This document shows positions 49,611 through 60,822 of a stretch of DNA of 64,000 bases, piece after piece. The notes below the pieces were generated by a model, which made no database searches, was not told the DNA's origin, and saw nothing but the letters and a program-made list of their open reading frames with translations. Where the stretch lies: the NCBI GenBank assembly GCA_020055645.1, contig CM034546.1, positions 58,342,001 through 58,406,000 on the forward strand, written 5' to 3'. The position numbers and the translations under genes were made by a program. This DNA is from Tomocerus qinae. Lineage: Eukaryota > Arthropoda > Collembola > Entomobryomorpha > Tomoceridae. Positions within the stretch are counted from its first letter, which is position 1, and the number at the start of each line of letters is the position of its first letter.

Positions 49611-52600
49611 TCAGTAAGTCAGATAGCAGTTGTAGGGATAACAACTGATGTTTAAAATGGAAAATATGCTAAATAGCCCTCAAATTACAATTTAACGTTA
49701 AGGAATATCTCTCGTCGTTATACCCCTACAAACATTTAACGTGCAATAGTATTTATATGGTTTATATTATGGAATGTTATATGGAAACTCGTCTATTTAG
49801 TTAGATTATCAATTTGAATAGTACCTACACTATGTATGATATTATGTGAATTATAAATAACATCATTTACTACTTATGGATTAAAAATAATATGACTCAC
49901 AAACTAAACAATATTGAATGTAGCGACACCAGAGTATTTTGATTTCAGTCAGCCAGTTATAACTTTGAAGTTCTTTTAATGACATTCTTATTTCTTATCT
50001 AAGGCTGAAATGGTCAGGCCGCAACTGTAGCTGCAGGGATGTCAACTCATATTTAGATTTTCTTTGTATTTGTTTTTCATAAGTATTAATTGTTTTTCTT
50101 GCATGGTGAGGTATACTTTCGATATCATAGGAATATTAATATAAGATCAAGTAGTCATATCCAATGTCTGTCAATAGAATTTACTAACTTAAACTAGTAG
50201 GTAACTAAAACAATTGTCCAGAATGGCTAATCAAATATCGACATTAGTATTGCTATTATGCATAAATTTTTAAATGTAGAAGGCCCGACAACAATACCTA
50301 AAAGCGTCTTTACTTTATATTCATGAGGAGGTCTATAGTAAAAGAGACTATAGTAAAAACTAAGGAGACTATAAGGTATATATATAAATTGTATCAGTAT
50401 ATATTGATATAATACTATAACACAATAGAATAACTACGGTATGTGGATTAAAAATACCTTAATTTTATCTAAATGCTGATCCTATTTAGTATGTTAGTTC
50501 CTCCTGCTTTAATTATTTTATTGTATTGATTTGAAAGAATGGACCTGCTTGGATTGTTTTGCTTGCTTTTATATAGCAACTGCGAATAAACTTTGTCTGT
50601 TTTCTAAATGTTGAAATATATTTTTCACTGAGTGTTAGACAGATTTCTTGACCTCATAGATATATTGAAATTGTGAGCATTAGTTCTTTTGAATAAATTT
50701 CATAATTCCAAGCTCCTTTTGAGCGATATTTCCAAAATTTAATCATGTCGAAGACCAAGCGACATAGTAATTGTAACCATCAGGGTCTACAAGTTGCAGA
50801 ACTTGAGAAGCACTACAGTAAATATCTCGACATTATAGACTTACTAGTCTATATTAATAAATTTTTATTCACGTTTGTATTTGACTGGGACAGAAAATCA
50901 TTGACGCTCTCCTTCACAAAAAGCAGATTTAGATTTCTGATATGGATATTCGTCACGGAAGTTGCTGTTATAGGCAGTTTCTATATGGAATATTTCGCCT
51001 GCTGAAGGAATTTTACTCGCCGAATCCCATTATGATGCAACACGAAGTTATTCTATACATTCAGTACACTGCCACAGCCCTAGGATTTTCTAGTTTTCAA
51101 CTGATATTACTTTTAAATGGGAAACATTTGTTTCCTTATTTAAGGAATTTGTTGTTGGAATTCCAGTTAAGGTAATTACAATAGTAGTGAGATCAATGGT
51201 ATTTGATTTTAGGATATATTATTTAAAATGTAAAATGCATTAAATAGTCATAGATTATCGACGTCGGCGGAAGAAAAACGTCAATGAAGGAATGCTCGGC
51301 AAACATTTTTCTGGAGTTTGTTGCATGCACGACTATGGCAGTGCAACTGTTCTCTGGATCGAGTTTAGATCCAATTGACAGATTCATAAAAGAGAACTTT
51401 GAAGAGGATTTCTACTCCATGATATCTGTGAGACTCTTGGCTGCTTTAGCTTCGTTGTTCGTATGTCTTAATATCGCCACTGCTGGTTGGACTGCCTTCT
51501 TTGCTTTGCTGGGTACATTTTTATGTGGTAATACCCTTCTCACTCTTATGCACCCCAACAATTTCAGAATAAAAAGCTGCACACAAGCTATACATATGTA
51601 TGAATCTCTAAATTTGCTTATTCGACGTTTCAATGAGCATTTGATTTTTCTAATTCCACTGATTTTGTTCAGTGGAACAATCGTCCATATTCTATGCACC
51701 TACGGAACCATTACGCTATACCAAATTATGCCACTCTCTGCTTATTTGTACTTGCCGATGATGTGCTTTATAATGTATGGTTGTGCTGTTTATTTCCTCC
51801 TTCGTGTTGGCCTTATTTATGAAAATTCGAATAATTTCATTAAAAATTGGAAAGGTATTAAGCTTTCTGGCTACGAAAGGCGAAGACTTCTAACCTGCAG
51901 ACCATTTGGGATAAAAGTCATGTCCTTTTTCTTGTTTAGGAAAATTGCATGCGCCCTGTATATTGAATTTGTAATTGACAACACTATAAACTTGCTTTTG
52001 GCTACCTAGGACGTAAGCTATAATAAGCTTTTCCTTCCTAAGGAAAAGCTTATTATTTCCTAAGGAATTTCCTAAGGAATATTTCCCAAGGAAAAGCTTC
52101 TTTCCGTATGATCATGGTCAAATCATGCACCAAATGTTAAATCTTGTATTTTCTAATTAAAACTGTACGAATGATTCTTACCAATAAATAATATAATATA
52201 CAGAAATTATATGGGAAATATAAACCATGATACCACTAATGACTAGGGATCGGAAATTTGTTTATTTAATTCACTAAAAAGATTGTCTATTTGTTAAGAA
52301 AGCCAAAATCTTCTCAGAAATCAAGAATTTTTAAATAAAATCCATAGGATATCGACATGAAAATTTGATTTTTGCATTGCCTATTGCACACGTTACAACA
52401 ATAAGTACATATCGGTATTAATGGCCAACCGGGTGACCAACATAACTTTTATCTGACTAAATGCTGCTGCATTGGCATATCTGTGGTGCTAATGCCTACC
52501 TAATGTTCTACAGTTTCTTGTCGAAGTAAATATTTGCATGTCAACAAGGTGGAATATTTAGGACTTAAGTTTGAAAAGCAAAATATATAGCAAGCGAATT

Positions 52601-52860
52601 ATTTATTAGGGCCGGTATAAGTTTATATAAATTCGCATGGAAAGAGACGTCTGCGACTTAAAAATTTAGGGCATTTACATGATTATTGAACTTGATGAGT
52701 TTTATTTAGATATAGGATATTCAAGACTGTTGTGTAGTCCACATACTTGTGAATTACTTATGCATCTTTTATAAGCTGTCTTAAATTTCTTCAATTTAGA
52801 AAAAGTGTCCGCTCACTATACTTATATAGGAAGCCATTTATTTACTCGACAAAAAATGTA
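49611..52860 (+). repeat. tandem segmental duplication, unit 1
   Basis: From TCAGTAAGTCAGATAGCAG at 49611 to about 52860 the sequence aligns with 52984-56217, with an offset near 3,370 bp, through non-coding flanks and a gustatory-receptor-like gene. Flanks show many substitutions and indels, so the duplication is not recent. Unit 1 alone carries a palindromic AAGGAAAAGCTT/CCTAAGGAA cluster at 52025-52100. Confidence 0.9.
50745..52009 (+). pseudogene. decayed gustatory-receptor-like gene (copy 1)
   Basis: Paralogue of 54098-55384. The first exon (50745-51171) starts well (YLDIIDLLVYINKFLFTF, SFTKSRFRFLIWIF) but a 2-base insertion near 50980 relative to copy 2 shifts the frame, and the rest (FSSFQLILLLNGKHLFPYL) reads in another frame. 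The exon 2 start also does not join in frame: copy 2 segments around its KKTIFSNHWPKLL are replaced by unlike sequence. From 51284 to the stop at 52007-52009 the frame is open and conserved (VRLLAALASLFVCLN, YLPMMCFIMYG, YIEFVIDNTINLLLAT). At least two disabling differences make a pseudogene likely; sequence error is the alternative. Confidence 0.75.
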
Positions 52861-52983
52861 AAAAAGTTTTCTAACACTTATATTTTTGAAATCCTTAGGG
52901 CATGAAACGTCGAGATACAAAATCTCACGACTCTCAGATCAGTCTGAAAAAAGTTTATATAAATAAAATTCCTACGTCTCATA

Positions 52984-55900
52984 TCAGTAAGTCAGATAGC
53001 AGTTATAGGGACAACAACTGATGTTTAGAATGGACGAGTAGCCAAATAGCCCCCAAATTACTATCGGCGAAGGAATTTATATCTCATCGTAGTATTCCTA
53101 CAAACATTTTATGTGTAAAATTTGAAGGTTATATGCATATATGGTAACTCGTCTATTTAGTTAGGTTAAATTTGTATAGCTACACTATGTATCATATTAT
53201 GTGAATGATAAATAACATTATGTAATAATATGATTCACAAGCTAAACAATATTAAATGTAGCGACACCAAACCATTTTGATATCATTCAACCAGTTATAA
53301 CTTTGAAGTTCTAATAATGACATTCTTATGATTTAATATCTAAGGCTGAAATGGTCAGGCCGCAACTGTAGCTGTAGGGATATCAACTCATATTTAGATT
53401 TTCTTTGTGTAGGTTGTTCATAAGTATTAATTGTTTTTCTTGGGGAGGTATACTTTAGATGTCGTAGGAATACCAATAATAAGATCAAGTAGTCATATCT
53501 AAGTCTGCCTATAGAACTTCCTAACTTAGGAGGTACCTAAAATAGCTCTGCCGAATAGTTAATTGAATATCGACATTAGTATCGCTATTATGCATAAATA
53601 TTAAAACGTAGAAGGCACGCCCTCGTTCAATACGTGAAAGCGTTTTTTACTTTACATTCATGAGGAGGATATAGCCTACTATAGCAAAACCGAAGGTATA
53701 TATTATAGGAACAGTATAATAATATATTTGATATATTAAACACATTAGTAAGCTACGGTATGTGGATTCCAAAAACTTTAATATCTAAATGATGATCCTG
53801 TTTCGTATATGTTCGTTCCTCCTGCTTTAAATATTTTATTGTATTGATTTGAAAGAATGAACCTGCTTGAATTGTTTTGCTTGCTTTTATATAAATAGAA
53901 TCTGCAAATAAACTTTGCCCGTTTCCTTAATGTTGAAATTGAATTAAATTGTTCACTCATATTTGGGCTGCATTAAAGAGTGTTATATAGACATATTTAT
54001 TGAACTCATAGATATATTGAAATTGTGAGCATTAGTTCTTTAGTAAAGTTCACAATTCTAAAAAACCACTGTCGAAGGATATTTCTACTATATCATTATG
54101 TCAAAGCGACGTAATAATTGTAACCATCAGGGTCTACAAGTTGCAGAACTTGAGAAGCACTACAGTAAATATCTCGACATTATAGACTCGCTAGTCTATA
54201 TTAATAAATTTCTATTTACGTTTGTATTTGACTGGGACAGAAAATCATTGACGATATCCTTCACAAAAAGCAGATTTAGATTTCTGATATGGATATTCGT
54301 CACTGAAATTGCCATTGTATGCAGTTTTTACGGAATATTTCGCCTGCTGAAGGAGATTTACTCGCCGAATATGATGCAACACGAAGCTATCCTATACATT
54401 CAGTTCTTTTTCTCAATATTAGGATTTTCTAGTTTTCAACTAATACTACTATTAAATGTGAAACATGTTTTTCCTTATTTAAGGAATTTGTTGTTGGAAT
54501 TCCAGTTAATATCAGGTAATTACAATAATAGTCTTTTCAATTGCACTCGATTTGTGGATATATATATATACCATTTTAAATGTACAATGCATTAAATAGT
54601 TATAGATTATCGACCAAAGAAAATGGACAAAAAAACAATTTTCAGCAACCATTGGCCAAAGTTGCTTGTTGTAACCGGAACTTTTCTGGAGTTTGTTGGA
54701 AGCACCACTGTGGCACTACAACTCTTCTCAGGAGCGAGTGTAGATCCCATTGGCAGATTCATGAAAGAGAACTTTGAAGAGGATTTCCACTCCGCGATAC
54801 CTGTGAGACTCTTGGCTGCTCTAGCTTTGTTCTTCGTATGTCTCAATATCATCACTGCTTGTTGGACTGTCTTCTTTGCTTTGCTAGGTACATGTATATG
54901 TGCCAATACCCTTCTCACTCTTATGCACCCCAACAATTTCAGAATAAAAAGCTGCACACAAGCTATACATATGTATGAATCTCTAAATTTGCTTATTCGA
55001 TGTTTCAATGAGAATTTGTATTTTCTAATTCCATTGATTTTGTTCTGTGGAACAATCGTTCATATTCTATGCACCTACGGCACCATCACGCTATACAAAA
55101 TTATGCCCCTCTCTGCTTATTTGTACTTGCCGATGATGTGCTTTATAATGTACGGTTTTGCAGTTTATTTCCTCCTTCGTATTGGCCTTATTTATGAAAA
55201 TTCGAATAATTTCATAAAAAATTGGAATGGTATTAAAGTTTCTGGCTACGAGAGACGAAGACTTCTAACCTGCAAACCATTTGGATTAAAAGTCATGTCC
55301 TACTTCGTGTTTAGGAAAATTGCATGTGCCCTGTATATTGAATTTGTCATTGAGTATACTATAACCTTGCTTTTGGCTACCTAGGATATGTAAGTTATAA
55401 TAAGCTTTTTCTTCATAAATTGAACCCTCTTTCCATAATATTATCATGGTCAAATAATGCAACCAAATTAAAATTATAAATTAATTTGTAATTAAAACTG
55501 TACTTGTACGAATGATTCTTACCAATAAATACTATGAAATACAGAAATTATCTTAAATATATAAATCATGATCCCACTAATGACTAGGGGTAGATAATTT
55601 GTTTATTTATTTTCAAGAAAGATTGTTTATTTGCTAAAAACAGCCAAATTTTTTTACTAAAATCAAGAATGTTTTTAATAAAATCCACAGGATATCGGTA
55701 TGAAAATTTGATTTTTGCATTGACTAATGGACACGTTGCAATAGTAAGTACATATCGGTATTAATGGAGAACCGGGTGATCAACATAACTTTTATCCGAC
55801 TAACTGCTGCTGCATTGGCATGTCTGTGGTGCTAATGCCTACCTGATGTTCTACAGTTTCTTGCCGAAGTAAATATTTGCATGTCAAGAAGGTGGAATAT

Positions 55901-56217
55901 TTAGGACTTCATTTTCAAAAACAAAATATATAGCAAGCGAATTATTTATCAGCGCCGGTATAAGCGGTATAGGTTTATATAAATTCACATGGAAAAGACG
56001 TATGCGACTTAAAAATTTAGGGCATGCTTATGATTATCGAACTTGATTACTTGTTTATGTTTTAGATATTGGGTATTCAAGACTATGTAGTCTAAAAACA
56101 TGTGAATTACTTATGAATCTCGTATAAGCTACCTTTCATATCTTCAATTTAAAAAATGTCCGTTCGTTATATTTTATACTTATATGGAAAGCCATTTTAT
56201 TACACGACCCACCATGT
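52984..56217 (+). repeat. tandem segmental duplication, unit 2
   Basis: Second unit, matching 49611-52860. About 120 bp of unrelated sequence separates the units. Its receptor gene is intact, while unit 1's is not. Confidence 0.9.
54098..55384 (+). CDS. gustatory-receptor-like seven-helix protein (copy 2)
   Basis: Two exons: 54098-54515 and 54606-55384, joined in frame (phase 1), 398 aa, the usual length for arthropod gustatory receptors. Hydrophobic segments I can place: YINKFLFTFVFDW, FRFLIWIFVTEIAIVCSF, YIQFFFSILGFSSFQLILLL, LLVVTGTFLEFVGSTTVAL, LLAALALFFVCLNIITACWTVFFALLG, FLIPLILFCGTIVHILC, AYLYLPMMCFIMYGFAVYFLL, and a final CALYIEFVIEYTITLLLA. The last resembles the C-terminal helix of GRs, though the TYhhhhhQF signature is not exact, so family assignment is moderate. 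GRs are plasma-membrane ligand-gated cation channels for taste and contact cues. No signal peptide is seen, as expected with a cytoplasmic N-terminus. TATATATATA in the intron is simple sequence. Confidence 0.65.
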
Positions 56218-56379
56218 TTAGCTATACCTTTCTGAAAATACCCACTGAAATATAAGCGGTTTTTAAAATATAATCTTCTTGCAAAATCAAGCAAACTCAT
56301 TTCTAAACAATTTATATTGATTTACAGATATTTTGATTACTCAATTAAGACTAGCAAGTAATGATCGCATTGCTCAATC

Positions 56380-59115
56380 TTGACATTATTCCATACGTAC
56401 ATTACATTGTGCACACTAGTGGGTTTGAATATTTGCCTGTTTTCATACCAAAATTCAGAGAATGACTGTAAATCCTGCAAGAAATACGTAGAAAACTACA
56501 ACAATGTTAGAATCATGGTTTCGAGTGGGAAATGAAAGAAGTCGGACATTTCCCATTTCCCAGTGGGAAAAGTGGGAAACAAAAAGGCCAAGTGGGTGGC
56601 AAAATGGGAAATAGAAAAATCAAGTGGGAAATAGACCCTAATTCCGCAAGATGGCGACACCCATTTTCCACTATTCCCACTATTTCCCATTTCCCAAATT
56701 GCTGGGAATTTCCAGTGTCCAATCAAAATTTGCTGGGAAATGGGAATATCCGAAACTATGGTTAGAATTAAAAACCCTTAATGGCCGTATTTGTCTTTTC
56801 TTAGGCAATGACTATACACTGCCTAAAATCCTTTGATTCAACCCTCTTAAAATATGCTTCCCATTTATGATAAATCCCAGACTAGTGAATTTGGAATGTA
56901 AAAAGTGGCTAATTTAGAATTCATCATTTGAACATTAATCCCGAATGTTTTTCGAAGGATAGCATTCTCTGAGTTTCCAAAATAGAATTGTTGATTCGGA
57001 TGGGGTCCAGTTTTATGATTCCAATTAGAGTCGTTATAACAAACCAAAAGAGATTGCACTCCTCGTCAATAAACATTGAATTTTGCACTGAGAAATGAAT
57101 TTCTGTGGGGTTACTGATGGAAAGTTGGTATTTATTACATGCCTTTCAAAAAGTGTTTCATTTAGTTTTGATAGTTGAGTCAACTCTATAGAAGAATTTA
57201 TTTGTAAGCCAAGTGATAATGAATATCTCAGGGTTTTATCAACATAATCTATCAGTTTTAATTTCTCTGGATGATAATAACCAAATATATGTTTCCATTT
57301 TTTCTTAATCATGTCTAATTTTCGATACAAATCCTTATCATAATATGTAATTGATGTATCTACATTCATCTCACATCGAGACAGTAAATCTAAACTCGCA
57401 TTTCCATTATCGGTAACTTCATTATAACATTTAAACACACCGGGAGGCTTTTGATAATTAGTCTCGTTTAGTAAGAATGTACCTTTTCGAGTGTGATGTG
57501 TTGTGAGACCTGTAGAAAAGAAGTCTTTATGGTCAATTAGATCATAGATAGACTCAATTCTTTGCACAGGTGGCTCACTGATTAAATCGGTAACAACGAT
57601 ACCTTTGTATCCGTTGGTTATTACAATAAACATCAATAGAAGTGGACCGATTACAATCTTCAGCCAAGCCAATTTTTCATATTTTCTGGGCAAAGAGTAA
57701 CTCACTTCTACAATATATGCACAAATAATTATAGGAAATACCAAATTGATATCATTCTTTAAATGCAGGACAATCAATACAAAAATAATCACAGTGAGTG
57801 TGGTAGTTAATAGAATCATCCAAGTCGCTAAGTCAAACGGACGTATAAAGGCTCTGAAATTTTGGGCATCCTGTCCCAAAATGCTACACGAAATGAAATT
57901 ATGACCTTCTTCTGAACTTGGAATGTATACAAATGAAATTTTTGGAACTTTTAAAGGAGACTGTGCGAAGTAGAAATCAGTTCCATATATCTCAAGTTCA
58001 TTATGTGAATAATGCAGTTTCAAAAGTACTGACGTCCTAGTAAGCACGTAATATCTCTCACAGACATTTACGGTAGCATTTGGTATATTATCTAATAAAA
58101 GAGACCCTACAGAAAATTCCAAATTCAATTTATGCTTCAATTTATTTAATCTCCTTACTGAATAACGACATTTATTTTTTCGTTCTAGATAAGGACCATT
58201 TCCATTTCTGTCATTGCGTTTTGTAATGAAGATCATAAAGTCATTGTTGTTGTAAATATTTTTCATTACAGATTGATTTGCAATATCTGTAAGTAATTTC
58301 TTCAACTCAATACTGTTCACTCCATAGGGATTGTGGAATTTTAATACACCAAATGAACCTAAAAAAATCTTGTATCTATACCCAAAATGCATATAATAAA
58401 TTGTGGTATGACCTTTTTCTATAGTACAATGAAAATAGAATCTTTTTAGTTGGAAATCAATCTCAGGGTTATGTTTTTCAAACTGTTTATCGTACAGTGG
58501 ATCAAAAAGTCCGTTTTGGTAACCCATCAAATCTTTTTTACCGAAGTACCAATATTTACTAAAATTTGTTTGATTTAATCGAATTATTAAAATATGCACT
58601 GAACAATGACTTTCAAAATTATATAAACTGTCTTCTCGATGAAATATATTGTCGTCACTGGGATGTGGAAATGGTATAACAAGATTTCTTGACATGTAGT
58701 AAGTGAAAATTACTTGTGTCTTTTTATCCACATTTAAATTGATGATGATATGTGATAGACAATTGAATCGATGGATGAAATATGGAGGGACAAACACTCG
58801 TTTCTTAACTAACGGAAATTTGTCATTACAATTGCCTTTTTTACATTCCAGAACTTTTTCCGAAAATTTTTTCTCGAGGGGATCATATCGAGTGACTGCG
58901 TGTGGAATATCAATCTTATATAACTCGTCCAAATAATTGATTGTACCTACAACTACGCCTTTGAAGTCCCACTTGAACAAAATTATGTTGATATAGCAAT
59001 CGCTCTCGGCATTTGTTAATTGTTCCAAAAATTTGCTGTCCTCCGTTTCAATTTCGAAAAATAATTGAAATAGTATTATGATTATGTAACTACATTGTTT
59101 TTTGGATAAATACAT
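56380..59115 (-). pseudogene. ionotropic-receptor-like pseudogene (paralogue A)
   Basis: The frame is open from the ATG at 59115 to 57034 (693 aa): a signal peptide (YIIIILFQLFFEIE), ectodomain blocks shared with paralogue B (HAVTRYD, FVPPYFIHRFNCLSHI, QVIFTYYMSRNLVIPFPHPSD), M1 after RPFDLATW, and M2 (LLMFIVITNGYKGIVVTDLI). After QKFISQC the frame breaks: B's continuation (SMYIDRERNLHWFV, then WNQKTGPHPN) is found here in successive other frames (SMFIDEECNLFWFV; NWNHKTGPHPN; further on WEAYFKRVESKDFRQC), so several small indels have accumulated. A hAT MITE (56514-56760) splits the segment matching the start of M3, which resumes as NIVVVFYVFLAG. Without M3 the protein could not be a channel. 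The 3' limit is approximate. Confidence 0.82.
56514..56760. mobile_element. 247-bp hAT MITE inside the IR pseudogene
   Basis: Ends CATGGTTTCG and CGAAACTATG are inverted repeats with one mismatch; the 8-bp target duplication GTTAGAAT lies at 56506-56513 and 56761-56768. The interior is built from many GGGAAATGGGAA / TTTCCCATTTCCC blocks. It interrupts receptor coding sequence. Confidence 0.92.
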
Positions 59116-60822
59116 TTTGGTGGCAAAAATGGATTGTTGCTGCTGTACCTAAATTGTTTTTCAATTAAATTTCAATATTTTTGTAATTCTTATGGACAGT
59201 GACGTCTTTAATTTAACCCCGAAAGGAGAACTTTACATTATATTAGTAATTCCACATATATGGTGTGTCAAAAATTTAAATCCGACAAGTAAAATTGCAC
59301 TTTCAAAATTAACTAATTCGTTTCCCTTTCCGACTTGTGAACAATGTTCTAAAGGGTGTCTGTTAACAAGTAGAACAAAACCACCTCATTTTACAAATGG
59401 AAAGAATCGAATTGCATGTATGCCATTGAAGAAACATTTAAAGTATGTACTTAACTTATTTCATGGATGATTTCTCACTTGGGCTATATCAAAATATATA
59501 ATTAGCTTGCTTACATACCTTATATTATACTTACTAGTAAATGGCAATGACTAATTAAGTAAATTAAGTAAATGGCAGTTTTATAACTAAATGCTAAGGT
59601 CACGTTTTGAATAGCATTTCGTCGTGACAACCTATAGCCTGCAAGACATTACTAATATATATAAGTAATCTATAGCTTACTACTTTTTTATTCATCCTAA
59701 GCTTTGCCTTTTACATTGCTAAGAGTAGAGCAAAAAGATCTATAGGTACATAATGAAATCGACCTAGACATTCAAAGTGTAGGTCAAACTATTTGGTTGT
59801 AAGATACTATATAAGGTAGCAATAAACATTTTCAATTCTTTAAATTTTGATATTAAATTTAAATGTCTATAAAAATCTAATAAATGTATCAAGGTAGTGA
59901 GAAAATATGCCCCAAACGTATGTATATTAGTGTATATTAGTTTGCCTCGAAACGGAAAGACAGAAGCAGTCAGGAAAAGAGAATTTGGCTGCCACACAAC
60001 AATATGCATCTTTTTTCTTTTCACAATGTAAGCAACTATGTAAACTTCCATTTTCTGCTAGGTCCTTATATTACATTTCACGTAATTTCACGCTTATATG
60101 GTGATAATAATAATAATTGAGCTGTCTGTTATAATGTAGAGTACAATTTTTAAAGAAATAAAGTATTATTAGAGGTTGTATTAGAGTGAAAATTGTTAGT
60201 TGATGTTGATTAATATGGATTTCCATTTTGCCTTTATGAAGCTCACCGAAACAAGCCAATTACTTTTAAGTTTGATTATACATTTTCAAGTCATGATGTT
60301 TAAATATTCAAGACTAAGTCAGAAAAGTATATTATACATTATTCACTTTGTCTAAAACCTTAAATAATTAAACATTTCGTTTGTTAAACATAAAATCTTA
60401 CAACCTTGAATCTATAAGTATTGCTTGCCTATGTCTTCGAACTAGAAACTGTATTTTTTCGTGGCACAATTATATAATATACTCAGGATTCGTTTGAAGA
60501 AGCATCTTATAGTTTTACAAAATTATGCATTATGCATAACCAAGAATAATAATTGCTTACTTTCCCTATTTTAATTTTTAGATGAACTGGATAATAATAA
60601 TTTGCATTGTAATGCATTGTCATATATTTACTCCATATTGTACACAGTGTTTTCCCCTTTAGAATGTACTTCTAGCAAATTAATTGATGACATAGTTTTC
60701 AATTGTATAATTTTAATATGCCACGAGTAACTTTATTTTTATAAGGTAAGGGTGAAGATATTGTCACAACAATTATAATTAAAACGTAGATTGTTTAATG
60801 ATGATAGTATTGCTCAAATTTT
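59116..60822. other. AT-rich intergenic stretch
   Basis: No gene, RNA or clear repeat recognised between the two IR paralogues. The open frames at 59192-59470 and 59764-60051 have no family features. Confidence 0.45.

Noticed and set aside
56496-56836. Open frames of 61-77 aa on both strands
   Set aside because: They lie in the GGGAAATGGGAA-rich MITE and its edges.
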